Assembly (NCBI RefSeq): GCF_030272615.1
Contig: NC_081412.1
Location: 24,677,860-24,741,859 of the forward strand
Direction of reading: 5' to 3'
Origin: Cryptomeria japonica
Lineage: Eukaryota; Streptophyta; Pinopsida; Cupressales; Cupressaceae
DNA length: 64,000 nt
Under the pieces are notes generated by a model. It was not told the DNA's origin. It searched no databases and saw only the letters and a list, made by a program, of their open reading frames with translations. The position numbers were made by a program, and so were the translations under genes. Positions 22,768-37,380 of the stretch are shown here, in pieces; position 1 is the first letter of the stretch; every line of letters starts with the position of its first letter.

Positions 22768-23538
22768 CATAATCCAAATGTCCAGAAAACAGAAACAGTT
22801 TACAGAAATGAATTCCCATCAAGTCAAATTACAAGAATTTCTGGGTTTGAGTTATATGCTGTAGTAAGGGAGCCTACAATTCCATATTATATGTTAGGTC
22901 GCTCAGTACTATAAATTCTAAAAATAAAACTAAGGGTATTTCCCACGTTCAAATCCCCTACCAGAATAAGACAGCATACGGGTACATTAACCCTCATGAG
23001 GTAATGATTATGCTGCACATTCCAGTGAGAATGTATATTACAAATCATCAGGATGTGATTCAATCAAAAACCAGGTCGCATGTATTCAAGACCACCCTCA
23101 TCCTTAATATTTACCAAGCCACAAAGAAAGGAAAAAAACAGAAACAGCTTACAGAAATGAATTCCCATCATAATCCAAATGTCCAGAAAACAGAAACAGC
23201 TTACAGAAATGAATTCCCATCAAGTCAAATTACAAGAATTTCTGGGTTTGAGTTATATGCTGTAGTAAGGGAGCCTGCAATTCCATATGGGTATATGTTA
23301 GGTTGCTCAGTACTATAAATTCTAAAAATAAAACTAAGGGTATTTCCACGTTCAAATCCCCTACCAGAATAAGGCAGCATACGAATACATTAACCCTCAT
23401 GAGGTAATGATTATGCTGCACATTCCAGTGAGAATGTATATTACAAATCATCAGGATGTGATTCAATCAAAAACCAGGTCGCATGTATTCAAGACCACCC
23501 TCATCCTTAATATTTACCAAGCCACAAAGAAAGGAAAT
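22768..23538. repeat. 401-bp tandem duplication with SINE-like core
   Basis: Copy one is 22768-23168 and copy two 23169 to about 23538, nearly identical with small indels. Each contains, on the plus strand, an A-box-like GCTCAGTACT (22901-22910 in copy one) and, about 45 bp later, a B-box-like GTTCAAATCC (22948-22957). This is the spacing of a tRNA-derived pol III promoter, so a SINE is possible. No A-rich tail or target duplication is evident. Confidence 0.7.
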
Positions 23539-24100
23539 AAAACTAGAAGTACAAATCTTAAGAATGCCTTCTAATATTTATTCAGCTGCAAACCTAAACA
23601 AGAAATATACTGCATACTCGTGTTTGCAAATCTCAATAATATTTATTAGGCATAACCCAAAGGGCTTTTATAAAGACCTCCCATAAGTACACCCAAAGTT
23701 AAAATGCCAAAAGAAACCAAACATTTCAGCCGAGCCTGTTAAACTTCTTAAAAAATGTATTCCAAGCTTACCCAGGCCTGAATTAAGCTACCCATAACCT
23801 CACCCAAGATCTATCATGCAAAAGACACAGCACTTTCAGTTTATATTGTTTTTCTTTGTTTCAGGTATTCATTCCATAAATCAAGATAAATCTTAGTTTT
23901 TTCACAGTCCATTATTATTGTGTTTGAACCTTTTGGCTGTAAAAAAATGCATACCCTGTTTTCTTCCTATAAATATGTTATCAACTACAGATAATACAAC
24001 GAAAAACAATAACCAACTGCCTTAAAAAGCTAAAACGATACCTTGGATTTGAATGTATGCACTGTAGAATGCCACAAGAAATCTGAACTCTGTTCAAAAA
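23539..24100. other. Upstream region of the large gene, probable 5'-UTR exon and intron
   Basis: No coding frame. On the minus strand 24100-24052 could be a 5'-UTR exon ending CAAATCCAAG before a GTATCG donor at about 24051. This is a proposal from sequence signals only. Confidence 0.3.
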
Positions 24101-24390
24101 ATACAGCGGATAAACGAAGAATGAGAAGATGAATCGCACCCTATTTATTGTGTAAGGAGAAGATGACCGTTGGTCTTGACTTTTATAAATGCGTTTTCTA
24201 GGTTTTAGGACATCTGAGTTAAAATTCAAAAGTTATATAACGAGTTTATGACAAACGGCTATATGACGCGGCATGGCTTATGGTTGTCGGTAAACAAGTT
24301 TTAAGAAAGTTGATTGAATTATTTAAACCATAGAATAAAAGTTAGTTAAAGAAATGGAAAAGAAATAAAACACCCTTCAATAAAATATAA
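24101..24390. repeat. Promoter module, copy 1
   Basis: Matches 33203-33471 in the same orientation with small indels. Shared anchors are ATACAGCGGA, GAATGAGAAGATGAATCG, GATGACCGTTGGT and ACAAACGGCTATATGACGCG, then a TTGTCGGTAAACAAGTTTT tail and CCCTTCAATAAA. Confidence 0.85.
24150..24262 (-). promoter_or_regulatory. Probable promoter of the large gene
   Basis: On the minus strand a TATA box TTTATAAAAG lies at 24180-24189, placing the expected start near 24150. A CCAACGGTC at 24165-24173 and an AACGG at 24254-24258 (plus strand) match the core of plant MSA elements, which bind three-repeat MYB factors and drive G2/M expression. Both AACGG cores are kept in the duplicate at 33.2 kb. Cell-cycle regulation is inferred, not shown. 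Confidence 0.45.
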
Positions 24391-27300
24391 GATATATAAA
24401 GTCTCTTTTCTTTTCTCATGTCATGTGTAACCATGTTGGTGTTGCCATAATCAAATTAGGAGTTCCAGAGCTCATCAAACAATCAATAACCTTGTGGAAA
24501 AATTATAGAATATAATACAAAGATGACAATGACTCCTTCAAATGTTGTTAAAGAATTTTGAGAACATTTCCAACTATAAAGATGATCACGTGGAGAAAAA
24601 TAAGAGGTTATGAAGGTTACTTTATGACATCTAAAGGTGTTACAACTCCATAAGAGAAAACATCAAATAAAAAATAATGTCTCTCAAGTTCACAATATAT
24701 GAGTCCCAAAACAAACCTATAATGTTTGTCAAGCAGTCATTCCAAATAGCAATATCTAGAGGATGATGTAAATCCATGAGTGTTGTAACACTAGTCTTAT
24801 CAGAAGCAATAAGAGATGGATATGAGATCTCAATGCATGTCATTCAACTAAACTACTCATCCATGTAGGTGTATCTACACAAGATGCCTTAGTGTGAACA
24901 TCAAGTGAATTAGCCAATTTGCTAGAATACAAGAGTCCCCAATCTCAAGATGTTTAAGCATGGATAAAGAAGATGAACCTTATGAATTTGGATTAGGAGT
25001 CATGTAAACCAAATTCTCAAGTGTCTTAGTTTTTTATAAACATATGGTAAAAAATCAAGTGGAATAAGGTAATTACAATCTAGGATCTTTGGAAATAGGG
25101 GATCATGCGGATCTTCATATATATCATAATTTTTGGTCCAAAGGTCACATGGGCACTCAATGCATGTGATGACCAATTGGATGTTGGCATCGATATAACA
25201 ACCAATTAATCCAATCATATATTCATTCTTGTATTTTGGCACAATTTTTTACCAAAGGATGCACATGGGTTCAAGAACTAGTCAATGAAGATGGGGCAAA
25301 AGATAAATCCATTTGAAACATGTGTCAAGATCCACTCTTTATAAGACTTATGTTTATGTACATACAAATTGATTACATTGAGACGCTTTTTGATCCCCAT
25401 TATGAACTCCTCAAATGTAGTCACACAATAGACCAGTCAAGAGACTTAATCTATCAAAAGCATAAGAATACCCTCCAAAATTCACACAATCATGAAACCA
25501 ACTAGCAATAATTGATATTAATTAACACTTTATACTTAGTCCAATTATAGTTGTCACTTATCAATGAAGTGATATTGATTTTAGTACATCATAGATGCCA
25601 AATTTGGCCATATGTAGAAATGAAAGTATATTTTTTTAATAGCAGAAAATCAATTTGATTATGCCACTACAAATTTAATAAAAAATTATTTACTTCCAAA
25701 AAATTATACCAGAAAATTTGTTGTATGAGTTCAAATGAGGCTCTAGAAGTTTTCAAAATATGAATTTTTTGGTAAAATATACAAGAACTTACAATTTTTT
25801 TTAAAATATAGACACCCAAATAAAAACCATCTACACCAATGTGAATATTTTTAAATTCTATTCTAAATTAAAAATAAATCTCAAATAAAAGAGCTCATAT
25901 GACTGAGAATGGATCTTGCAAAGTTTGAGTACCATGAAACCAAAATACAAATGGTGAAGGGGTAGATTGTGAGAGAAGGCTAGTTGACATCACAATGGTA
26001 TAATGCTAACATCAATAAGTACCTGGTGACAAAATATTCTTGTAGATATAATATTCCCTATAGAAATCAATGTGACTAGATTTTAAAAATTGTATTTTGT
26101 GTTTGAAAATTACTATTAGAAGGTTGAAAATAGCTTGTGTGTGCGAAATTATTTTTTGGCAACAAAGATGGTCTCACGGTAATGGCTATTTATTAAGGTA
26201 ATATAATACCTATAATATTCTTCTACAATTGGCAATGTCAACTATGACTATGATTCCAAATAGGTGAGGATCCCATGCAATGTGGGACCCTCATATACCT
26301 TTTCTTTTATTGTGCATGTACCTTGTAGATTACAAAAGATATTGACATAGTTCTTTTAATTTTTTAAAAATAATAATAATAAATAGATTTTTTAAAACTT
26401 ATACCTCTTGCGTAGTGCATGCACCAATAGAAGATTATGTGGAATATATAGCATGTTTAAGGAATATCCCTTCAAATCTATACGATGGGTAAGAAGAAAA
26501 TTTTCTCAAGGATGTAGGTCATTTGCTCCAAATTTGACAAATCCACAATTGATACATAGGTTCTTGGACTTTCTAAGCATCATGTAGGGTCAAGTTTGAT
26601 CAAAAATACTTTAAAATGTAGTTACATTTTAGATCTAGCAACCACCTAAAAAATGCAAACCCTTGTGTATCTCACATCCAATATTTAATTTAGACAAAAT
26701 AAAAGGAAAATTTGAATTTCTTAAACACCTTGAACCCAATCATGAGCTCAAACTTACTTCAAGAATCTCCTTAAGCGACTTGCAATATAAAGCCACAAAA
26801 AAACATCCCCAAAATCTAATATCGAGCTATCAATTTTTTTGATTCTCTAATCCATCATTCAATGCAAGATAAGATCATACTCAACTTTTGACGAAAAATA
26901 CAAGATTCACAACCTAGATATTTCAAAAAGCTAACAAAAAGAAATCCCATTGTCTATACCTTTTAAGATTAGTTTATGGAGATAGACATTCAAGATCTAA
27001 ATGCTTCAATGAAAACACAAGAGAGACCCACCATAGAATAATTCTAAAGGATGCAAATGCACTTGATATGTGTACATAAATATGATTATTCCCTTGGTTA
27101 TATAGGCCAAGGTGATGCATAAGACAACATAATATTATGACATGTGTCTTCCTCTTATGACTTGAAACATAATTTGATAATTTCCTAAATAAACTAATGC
27201 GAATAAGACCTAACAGGTAAACTAATTAGGTAATCTACCTTGTTCACACCAACATTATAGTTTAATCTTGGTTCAAATTTTTTCTTAACATGTTTTTTCA

Positions 27301-28720
27301 TCTTCATAGTGGATTCTTATAAAATGCTTTTCTAATTTTGGTTGAAACTATGTGCTCCATGTCTTCATACTTTTCATGCATTTTGAACTTTGTTGATGCC
27401 CTTTATTCAAACCTAAAAGCTTGTTTTTGGTCTCATGTTTGAGATCCCAAGTTTGGAATACTAATCATTCATTAAGGTCAAATCATACTTCATAAGTCTC
27501 TATATTACACTACATTCCAATGTTGATGGATGGTGATAGGTTGTAAGTACTTAAGTTCTTTTTCTTATACATCGAGGGTGATTGATTATTGCATAGCGAG
27601 TTCATTTACACTATCCCAGATAGTATCTTTGCACCTTCTTATTGGCTTGTTCATGGTCTATGCATAATATTATAAAGAAGATGTCATGTGTCACAAGTGT
27701 ATTGGTCTTACCTTGGTAAGAAAGCAAGCCATATTCAACATCATACCTCATCTAATAGCTTGTGACTATGGATTTAAAATAGAATGAATTTGACCTTTGA
27801 ATAATTTGTCAATATTTAATAAAGTTATTTAAAGAATGTAGTTCAAAGTGTGTAATAAACTATTTTAACTTCACAATTGTAGGTTAATGTGTATTTAGTC
27901 GAGAATTTACGAAAAAATAATTATGTATTATATTATCTAAGACATGTGTCAATAGGACAATGAAACACACTTGTTAAACTATGGACATATGATCTCATCA
28001 ACTTTTGCTTGTTGTTCAATCCATATGGCTTTTATTGACCCTTGATCTATGACATTGACTAACATTTTCATGGTGTATTTAAACATTTCAATACATTTGC
28101 ATTAGAATATTTAGGGGAATATGATGTAGAAGGATGTGGTAGGTCAAGAGATATTGAAATACACATTATAGAAGGTTAGTAGGTTACACTCTTAAGATAC
28201 AAAGAAATGATGACATAAACTTTAAATACTAATCAAAGTGAGCTATTATTATTACATTGAGAAGCATAACTATAATGGTGGCAAGGGGTGGAGTGTGTTA
28301 ACAAAAACTTTTTTCTTTTACCTTATATTTGACAACCATTTACACGCCAATATATTATTAAGATTGAGAGGTGTTCTATGTCAACAAAAACCAAAACTAC
28401 ATGTTCGAAAACATATTATAACTTAAGTTATACTTTTAAAAGTAACATAAATATGTATAATATTTACTATACTTTTCAAAGTAAAAAAATAAAATAAAAT
28501 TATTGAAATAATGAATGGTCCCTTTTAAAAAGTAAAATTAAAATTTACATCCAAAAGTGCAAAATAGTAAATAAGACTAAATTAAAATAAAGTAAAAATA
28601 ATTCTAAAGTAAATAAAAACTCTTAAATAGGTGTAAAGTAAAATAAATAAAAATTGAGTAAATTAAATTAAATTAATCTTAAGTAAAGACATAGGATTTC
28701 CTTAGTCCACAATGGCTCGT
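24391..28720. other. Anonymous AT-rich DNA
   Basis: No supported gene. Minus-strand open frames at 24640-24843 and 25000-25242 carry no motif I recognise. A TATATAGGCCAAGG string near 27100 recalls LTR promoter regions, but no LTR ends were found. Confidence 0.3.
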
Positions 28721-29386
28721 ATTGCATCTGGATTCAACTATGTGAGATTTGTTTTGCATCAACATTTATGGTTCACACTCTTGATCCATCATCAAGATAT
28801 AAAAGAGGGTTGTATGAGAAATATGAATGTTTGTATCTAGCAAGACAAATTAAAAAGAGGGGGGGATATGTGGGGAGATTGCATGGGATTATAAGTCTAT
28901 CATATGCATAATCCTATTTATTTGGTATTCATATCTAATCATATTATACGTTTAAGGTATACATCTAAATGGTACATATATAGTTATAATTTATAGATAT
29001 ATATGTTTGTGATATTACTTTGTAAGTATAGGTATATAAGTTGAATATGCTTCAATATTTGTCATTCACTTGGTATTATCATTGATAAATTTGTATCGCA
29101 TAAACATATTATAAGATATTGCATATAAGACTTGTAATATTTTCAATTGTCATATTTTTAATAGGTATTTTTAGTTATCTCTTATATTATGTCTCACCTT
29201 TTTAAGCATAAACTTTGAACCACGTGCAACCTCCCCAACTCAGCCCATCTCTTTTTAACTTGTCTTGGTTGGAAACGTCCTTTTATTTTCATACAACTCT
29301 CTTATATATCTTGATGATGGATCATAGAGGGTGAGATGAAATGTTGATGCAAAATAAATCTCACATAATTGAATGTAGAAGCAACA
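28721..29386. mobile_element. Fold-back element with about 160-bp arms
   Basis: Left arm 28721-28880 and right arm about 29215-29386 are inverted, imperfect copies. An 18-bp exact core (GATCCATCATCAAGATAT, 28783-28800) pairs with 29306-29323, and TATGTGAGATTT near the outer end pairs with AAATCTCACATA. The central 330 bp is AT-rich and non-coding. Both flanks are A-rich arrays of AAGTAAAATAAATAA-like text in the same orientation, so target duplications cannot be read. It could be a fold-back transposon or an inverted duplication. Confidence 0.6.
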
Positions 29387-30245
29387 CAAGTAAATACTCT
29401 TAAATAAATAAAAATAAAGTCAACAATATAACAAATACAATAATTCTTAAACAAGTTTTAAGTTATAAAATAAAATAAAATAAAAATACTTCTTAAATAA
29501 TTCTAAAGTAAAATTAAATAACTTTTAAGTAAATAAAATAATTCCAAGATTTATATCTCCTCTAGTTTTCTAGACAGATGTATTTAAGGTATCTAATACT
29601 AGTTATATTTACATGCACATAAGACATTAATTGGGAGAAGCATGATGTTAAGAACGTGTTGTCCCCACACTAATTGATCAAGTTAAAGATTGTACAAATT
29701 GAAGTTCATATAATGTAGCCTTTGTCATTGGATCCCGTTAGATTCACTCTTGCCACTAATTCTCCAAAAACTAGCCAAACACAACAAAGTGTGTGTAATG
29801 TTGAATGAATGAAAGTGTTCATTAACATCAATGAGGCCAAACAATCTATGGGACTAGATAACCAACCACACAGCTAAACACAAAAGCCCAAACAAGTGTC
29901 TACATGATCACCCTTCCTTTCCCATCCATAATCTTCTCTATCGAACTTAATCAAATAATCTATAATTTTTGCTATCCTTTTTCTTTAAACAAATTATTTC
30001 AAAAAATCCACATCCAAAATTTTAATATAATTGACTCAAATATCAATATTAACTGTTAACCCAATCAAAGAATTTTAGAAAAAATTAAAAGAAATGATGC
30101 ACCTGTTATTATGACAACTCGTCCTATTATTTCTTTGACATTACCTATGAGTTATAACTACTAGCAATTGCACCTTAGTGTGCAATGGGTATGCTAGAAA
30201 GGTGTGGAAAGCTAATCATAAAAAAATTTGTCTATTTTTTGCATA
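29387..30245. other. A-rich low-complexity flank, then anonymous DNA
   Basis: 29400-29545 is an AAATAAAATAA-type stretch matching the one at 28540-28690. The remainder shows no gene. Confidence 0.4.
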
Positions 30246-32420
<2,175 letters not shown>

Positions 32421-33202
32421 TAAAGGAGGTGCATTAAAAATTGAAAATATAAATCAAAAATGAAATGCAAGAAAGAGCCTAAGTAAGTCCAACAATTGGA
32501 GAGTGAATTATCCAAATAATTCAACAGTTATCAATTATAGTTCTAGAATAAATTAAAGAATAAAGTTAAATATATACAATCAACCTTTTCTTTTTCTTTT
32601 TAATTTTTGAATGCAAATCATCTCTTCTAAAATTATTTGTCTATATATATAGTTGTTGAAAATTTATTAATTAAATTATAGTGATCAACGAATACAAATA
32701 AATTAAATATGAAACTGCATTAATTCAATCAATTGATAAATAAACCATAAATAAAAAATAACAAATTATTTATTATATTTAAATAATCATATAAACCTCC
32801 TTTAATTCATACATATTATAATATTTCAACTATTTTAAAAAAATCCCCTATTATCCTTACTTATATCCATTTAAATTATAATTATAAACTCTAATTGAAT
32901 CTATCTCATTATAAGCTTGTTTTATATTCCTCATTTAACTATAGGAAATATAAACCATACTTTAATTTATTTCTCTTGGCCAAGGAAATAGATTACCTTA
33001 GAAAAATGTTAAGAATATAACTTAAAAAATGATGAGCCTTTCAGAACTTACTCACATGGAGGCTTCTTTTTTATTTAATTTAATAGGTATTTCCACCGAA
33101 TCACCCAAAATAAAACAAACTATTTGAATCCTTGCTAGGTAGGTAATAAGGCATGATTAGAATAGGGGGAGCATCCCATCTTTAGCCTAAAATAATTTGA
33201 AA
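32421..33202. other. AT-rich anonymous DNA
   Basis: No gene, repeat structure or element end recognised. Confidence 0.3.
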
Positions 33203-33471
33203 ATACAGCGGAAAAAAGCAGAATGAGAAGATGAATCGAAGATGACCGTTGGTATTGACTTTTCATTTAATACATTTTGTTATATTTTATAACGCGAAGA
33301 AAAATTCAAAAGTTCTTTGACGAGTTTAGGACAAACGGCTATATGACGCGGCATGCTTTATGATTGTCGGTAAACAAGTTTTTTGAAAGAAAGTTTGAAT
33401 TATTTGAAGCATGTAATAAATTTTGGTTAAAGATTGTCGAAACGATTGCAAACGCCCTTCAATAAATATTT
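33203..33471. repeat. Promoter module, copy 2
   Basis: Same orientation as copy 1 at 24101-24390. The ACAAACGGCTATATGACGCG core and the CCGTTGGT core are intact. The TATA box of copy 1 is replaced by TTCATTTAATACATT. No exon-like sequence follows on the minus strand, so this copy appears detached from any gene. Confidence 0.85.
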
Positions 33472-34682
33472 AAACGGATAAATTAAACAAAGGCCTTATG
33501 GTGACTAGTTTGTTTATAATAGTAAAATTGATTTGTTTGTTAAATTTCTTCTAAATATAGATGTATTTAGAATTACTATTGATTAAATTAATTAGTATAG
33601 ATATCTTATAATTTAATTAGTATAGATATCTTATATTTAATTAAAAGATGTTCAAATTAAGATATTTATATTTAGTTTATCTAGAATTCCAATGAATTAT
33701 TTATTTTATAGCTGAAGCACATAATCATATCAAAAGTATTATATAGTATTCTTTTTCTTAAAATATATAACTTTTATTTGAAGAGTTTTTTTTTTCTAAT
33801 GAAAATATTTGATTATGAAAAAATATATAGAACATAAGCTAGTCCAAGAAATCTTGAATGTCATAATTGGATTAAACATTGTAATGTATTAACAATATTG
33901 TTATTCAAAACTAGTGGGAAAAGTAAAATGAAAATCTAGAAGTGCATTTGTGGAGGTGTGCTTATTGTTGCATGGTGGTAGTTTGTTGAGTTATTTTTTA
34001 TTTGTAATAGCGATAAAATTATACTTGTATGTTTTATTGATTTAATATAGGTAGTATAATAGCTTTGTTTATAGGGTTATCATTATAAATTATATAGGGT
34101 TCATAATAGTCTTTAAAGTTTTCTTGAAGCCTTATGTGATGTGACAATATATATGCATAAATTAGTTGGATCGTTTTAGGAAGAACAAATGATGTTGAGT
34201 CTTCCACCTTTCCTCCTAGTGAGAATAAAAGGTAACACGCTAGAAATTCCCATAGTAGGTTTGGAAGTAAACCAAAACTCTTTTAAAACAAACTACTTAT
34301 TTATATGCTACTATTTGCTATCAATGCAACATAGGGGAAGAGCACCAATTCTCAGGTCCATGTTCCAATTATCATTCACTCATTGTTCACCCAACCCCCT
34401 AATTACTAACTTTAAAGGAACCAAAAATTGTATAACTAAAAGCACATTAATAAATTTTACATGTATCAATAGCCACCCACTTTTACCTAGTAGTTAGAAC
34501 TTTTGGACTTCAATTGAAGGAGTTGTGCAACTTTATTGGTACCCATAGAGCATGACTATTGAGTCATCTGTGCATAAGTATTGGACATTTTTGAGGTGGT
34601 TGTAGTTCATAATTACTGGGGCATCTTTAAGTAGGTATCATACAACATTTTGAAATGAAAAAATATATCTTAAACGAAATTA
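33472..34682. other. AT-rich anonymous DNA
   Basis: No supported gene. The plus open frame 34189-34497 has no family motif. Confidence 0.3.
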
Positions 34683-34723
34683 ATGTAATATTATATTATA
34701 AATATTATAATATAATATTACAT
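34683..34723. repeat. 41-bp AT-rich palindrome
   Basis: Nineteen-base arms pair perfectly around a 3-base centre (core 34685-34701 with 34705-34721). A DNA cruciform or RNA hairpin could form. Confidence 0.85.
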
Positions 34724-34779
34724 GTTTTGTCTCCCATTGCTCCTAGCTTATATATCTTAATATTAATCTATATAAAATA

Positions 34780-35310
34780 TGTCGAGATATATCAAGGCAT
34801 TTAATTTTTATCTTTATTACATTTTAATATTTCTAGATTATGTCCATCCTGTCAATGGGCCTTCCTTGGTTGATCCAATCAATCACTTGAAAAATAATGT
34901 TACTTGGCTCAACCTGGAAGATGGTTATATTAAGATCAACTTTGACAAGGCATCAAAAGGTAATCATGGTCCATCTAGTGTTGGATTTGCTGCTCAAGAC
35001 TACAATGGTAATATCATCGCTTTTGGAGCCAAAAAATTGATGGTTGGTACTAATAATGAACTTGAAGCCTAGGCGGAAATGGTGAGCAGATTGTCAGTTT
35101 TGAAACTATATTTAGTAGGTAATTTATTAATAATCATAAATGCAATAAAAAAGGCCAAAGCTATGGCTTGAAGATTAAATAAATATATTAAATTTATTAG
35201 AAATAAATCATTATTTTTTGTTGAGTTTAAAATCACACATACAAGGTGAGAAGGGAATGATTTGGCTGACACCTTGTCAAATTGGGTGGTTGCATTAAAT
35301 AATGCCTAAC
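34780..35310 (+). pseudogene. LINE RNase H domain remnant
   Basis: The frame at about 34890-35072 reads GYIKINFDKASKGNHGPSS, the first strand of a plant RVT_3-type RNase H with its catalytic Asp, and continues to NNELEA, which holds the next acidic position. An in-frame TAG follows. Farther down, after a frameshift, EGNDLADTLSNWVV (about 35250-35295) matches the C-terminal end of the same domain. The subfamily differs from the minus-strand LINE at 38.5-43.8 kb, so it is a separate old insertion. Confidence 0.7.
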
Positions 35311-35880
35311 CTGTCACTAACGTGTTGTACGAAAGGTCCGTTTTGGAACCAGAATAGAAACAACCAGATTTGGGAAGGACGCGTCTATTCTGGCTCCAAA
35401 ACGACAGTACGGATTGACTAATTGCGCATTTTACATCGTTGATTTTGCAATTAACGGCTGCAATTGACTAACCTATCACTACCACGTTGTACGAAATGTT
35501 CGTTTTGGAACCAGAATAGATGCAGCCAGATTTGGGAAGGACGCGTCTATTCTGGCTCCAAAATGATATTACGGATTGACTAACATGCGTGTTAGTTGCA
35601 TTGTTACACCGTCGATTTTGCAATTAACAGCTGCGATTGACTAACCTGTCACTAACACGTTGTATGAAAGGTCCGTTTTGGAACCAGAATAGACACAGCC
35701 AGATTTGGGAAGGACGCGTCTATTCTGGCTCCAAAACGACAGTACGGATTGACTAACATGCGTGTTAGTCGCGCGTTTTACATCGTCAATTTTGCAATTA
35801 ACGACTGAGATTGACTAACCTGTCACTAACACGTTGTACGAAAGATCCATTTTGAAACCAAAATAGACGCAGCTATTTGA
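35305..35880. repeat. Tandem array of hairpin-containing units of 162-174 bp
   Basis: Units start with CTAACCT.TCACTA at 35306, 35468, 35641 and 35815; the last is cut short. Each full unit holds two inverted 20-23-bp arms, about CGTTTTGGAACCAGAATAG and CTATTCTGGCTCCAAAACG, separated by about 20 bp including GATTTGGGAAGG. In unit 1 the hairpin is 35339-35403. The arms stay complementary across units although other bases differ. Confidence 0.88.
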
Positions 35881-36076
35881 AAATACCTTAGAGGCATTCA
35901 AACCGAAGATTGGATGTTTCTATATGCAACCACTTGAGAGTGTATTTATGAAGAATTAAAGCTTCTGCCCTAGCACATTGAAAAACATGCGAAGCTGTTA
36001 AGAGTTGACCGATTCTTGTCAAGCTTTATTTGCATTTGACTTTGGAATTTGTGAGTTGTGGAGTGATAATTGAGGG

Positions 36077-36316
36077 TTGCCGATATTAGACATGGAGGCA
36101 AATTTTACTTTAATCACAAGAAAGCAACAACTCACTTTCCTGAGGAAATGTAAAGGAGAGATTGACAAATATCTTCAAAATAGAAGACCTGATGTTTTTA
36201 CAAATGGCGATGTGATGTTGGGCGAAGGATACATGAAGTTTGAGTATAAGTACCGAATGAATGTTGATATTGCATCCCTTTCCATGACCTGGTGTTTGGA
36301 GCTAGGAAAAAAGTAG
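36077..36316 (+). CDS. Unrecognised open frame, possibly decayed
   Basis: Seventy-nine codons from ATG to TAG. The frame is not low-complexity. Coding-like text seems to continue after a frameshift (KVDVHWIMEECVRGK) and then breaks at a TGA. No family recognised. It may be the remnant of a larger gene or retrocopy. Confidence 0.25.
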   Translation: MPILDMEANFTLITRKQQLTFLRKCKGEIDKYLQNRRPDVFTNGDVMLGEGYMKFEYKYRMNVDIASLSMTWCLELGKK

Positions 36317-37380
36317 ATGTTCATTGGATAATGGAGGAATGTGTGAGGGGCAAATGATTGTATGACATGGGGGCCTTCACTGCAATGGTGAAGCCAACGA
36401 AGGATTTGTGGTGAGGAATAGTGAGTGGCTCCATGTTGCAGATTTCCATCCATCGCTGAGACCTTTCCTTTTATGGAGTGCATTCGATGATAAGGAATAA
36501 CGACAAGTGGAAGCCCAATTAGGCTTGGATTTTATCAAAGATTATCTACGGGACAAAGAGTGGGAGGTGTAAAGGTTGAGTTCTAAGATGGTGAAGAACA
36601 CAAAGAATGGATTGAAGTTCAAGAAGGAAGACATCTAGGGTCGTGACGAGAAGAAATCTTAAAATAATATGAAGATATTAGTAATTGAAGGTTTTTTTTG
36701 GTTTTTTTTTTGGCACTGTTGAATCTATAATTTTTTAAATTTATATAATTTTATGTAATGGACTTTGCATATAGGCGTAGTTATAGTCATTAACTCAGCC
36801 ATATCAATCTATATGGCTTAATGCTTAGTATTGAAAGGAAGGGTGATTTGTAGGTTGTTGTGGGTGGACTACTGGTTTTTTTGGTCTAGTATGTTTCAAA
36901 GTTAAATATGTTGTTTGAGGTTAGAAATTTATTTCTAAAATTCTGTATGAATTCTTTATGATCTAATACATATCATATTTACTGATAAAAATAGATTATG
37001 AAAAAATTAAGCATCTCAATATATGAACATATTTTATAATTAAATAGTTGCTAAGCAGAAGCACCCATTACATTCATTAAAAAAGGTATACATTGTCATT
37101 TGAGCTATCCAAGTCCCATAACCACATCTGTTTGATCCTTGCTATCTTCATCTAGAAATCTACTATGCTAAACATGCTCTAATAATAAAATCCCCACCAT
37201 TGACTACGAATAGTGAGATATTATGATGTTGCTACGCTATACATCCTAGTACAAGATACTACCCAGACTCAGACACCCCATATTACAAAAATGTGCCTAG
37301 TTTTCATTTACAAAACTTTGTCACCCCACACAAAATGGTGATCAAAGTTTATGAAATTATCAAACATTTCTTTCCCAACA
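36317..37380. other. Anonymous DNA
   Basis: The first 300 bp may continue the broken frame noted just before. The rest is AT-rich, with nothing recognised. Confidence 0.3.

Noticed and set aside
23004-23318. 104-codon plus frame in the 401-bp tandem duplication
   Set aside because: Its text repeats with the duplication and lacks any domain; the region is better read as upstream non-coding DNA of the large gene.
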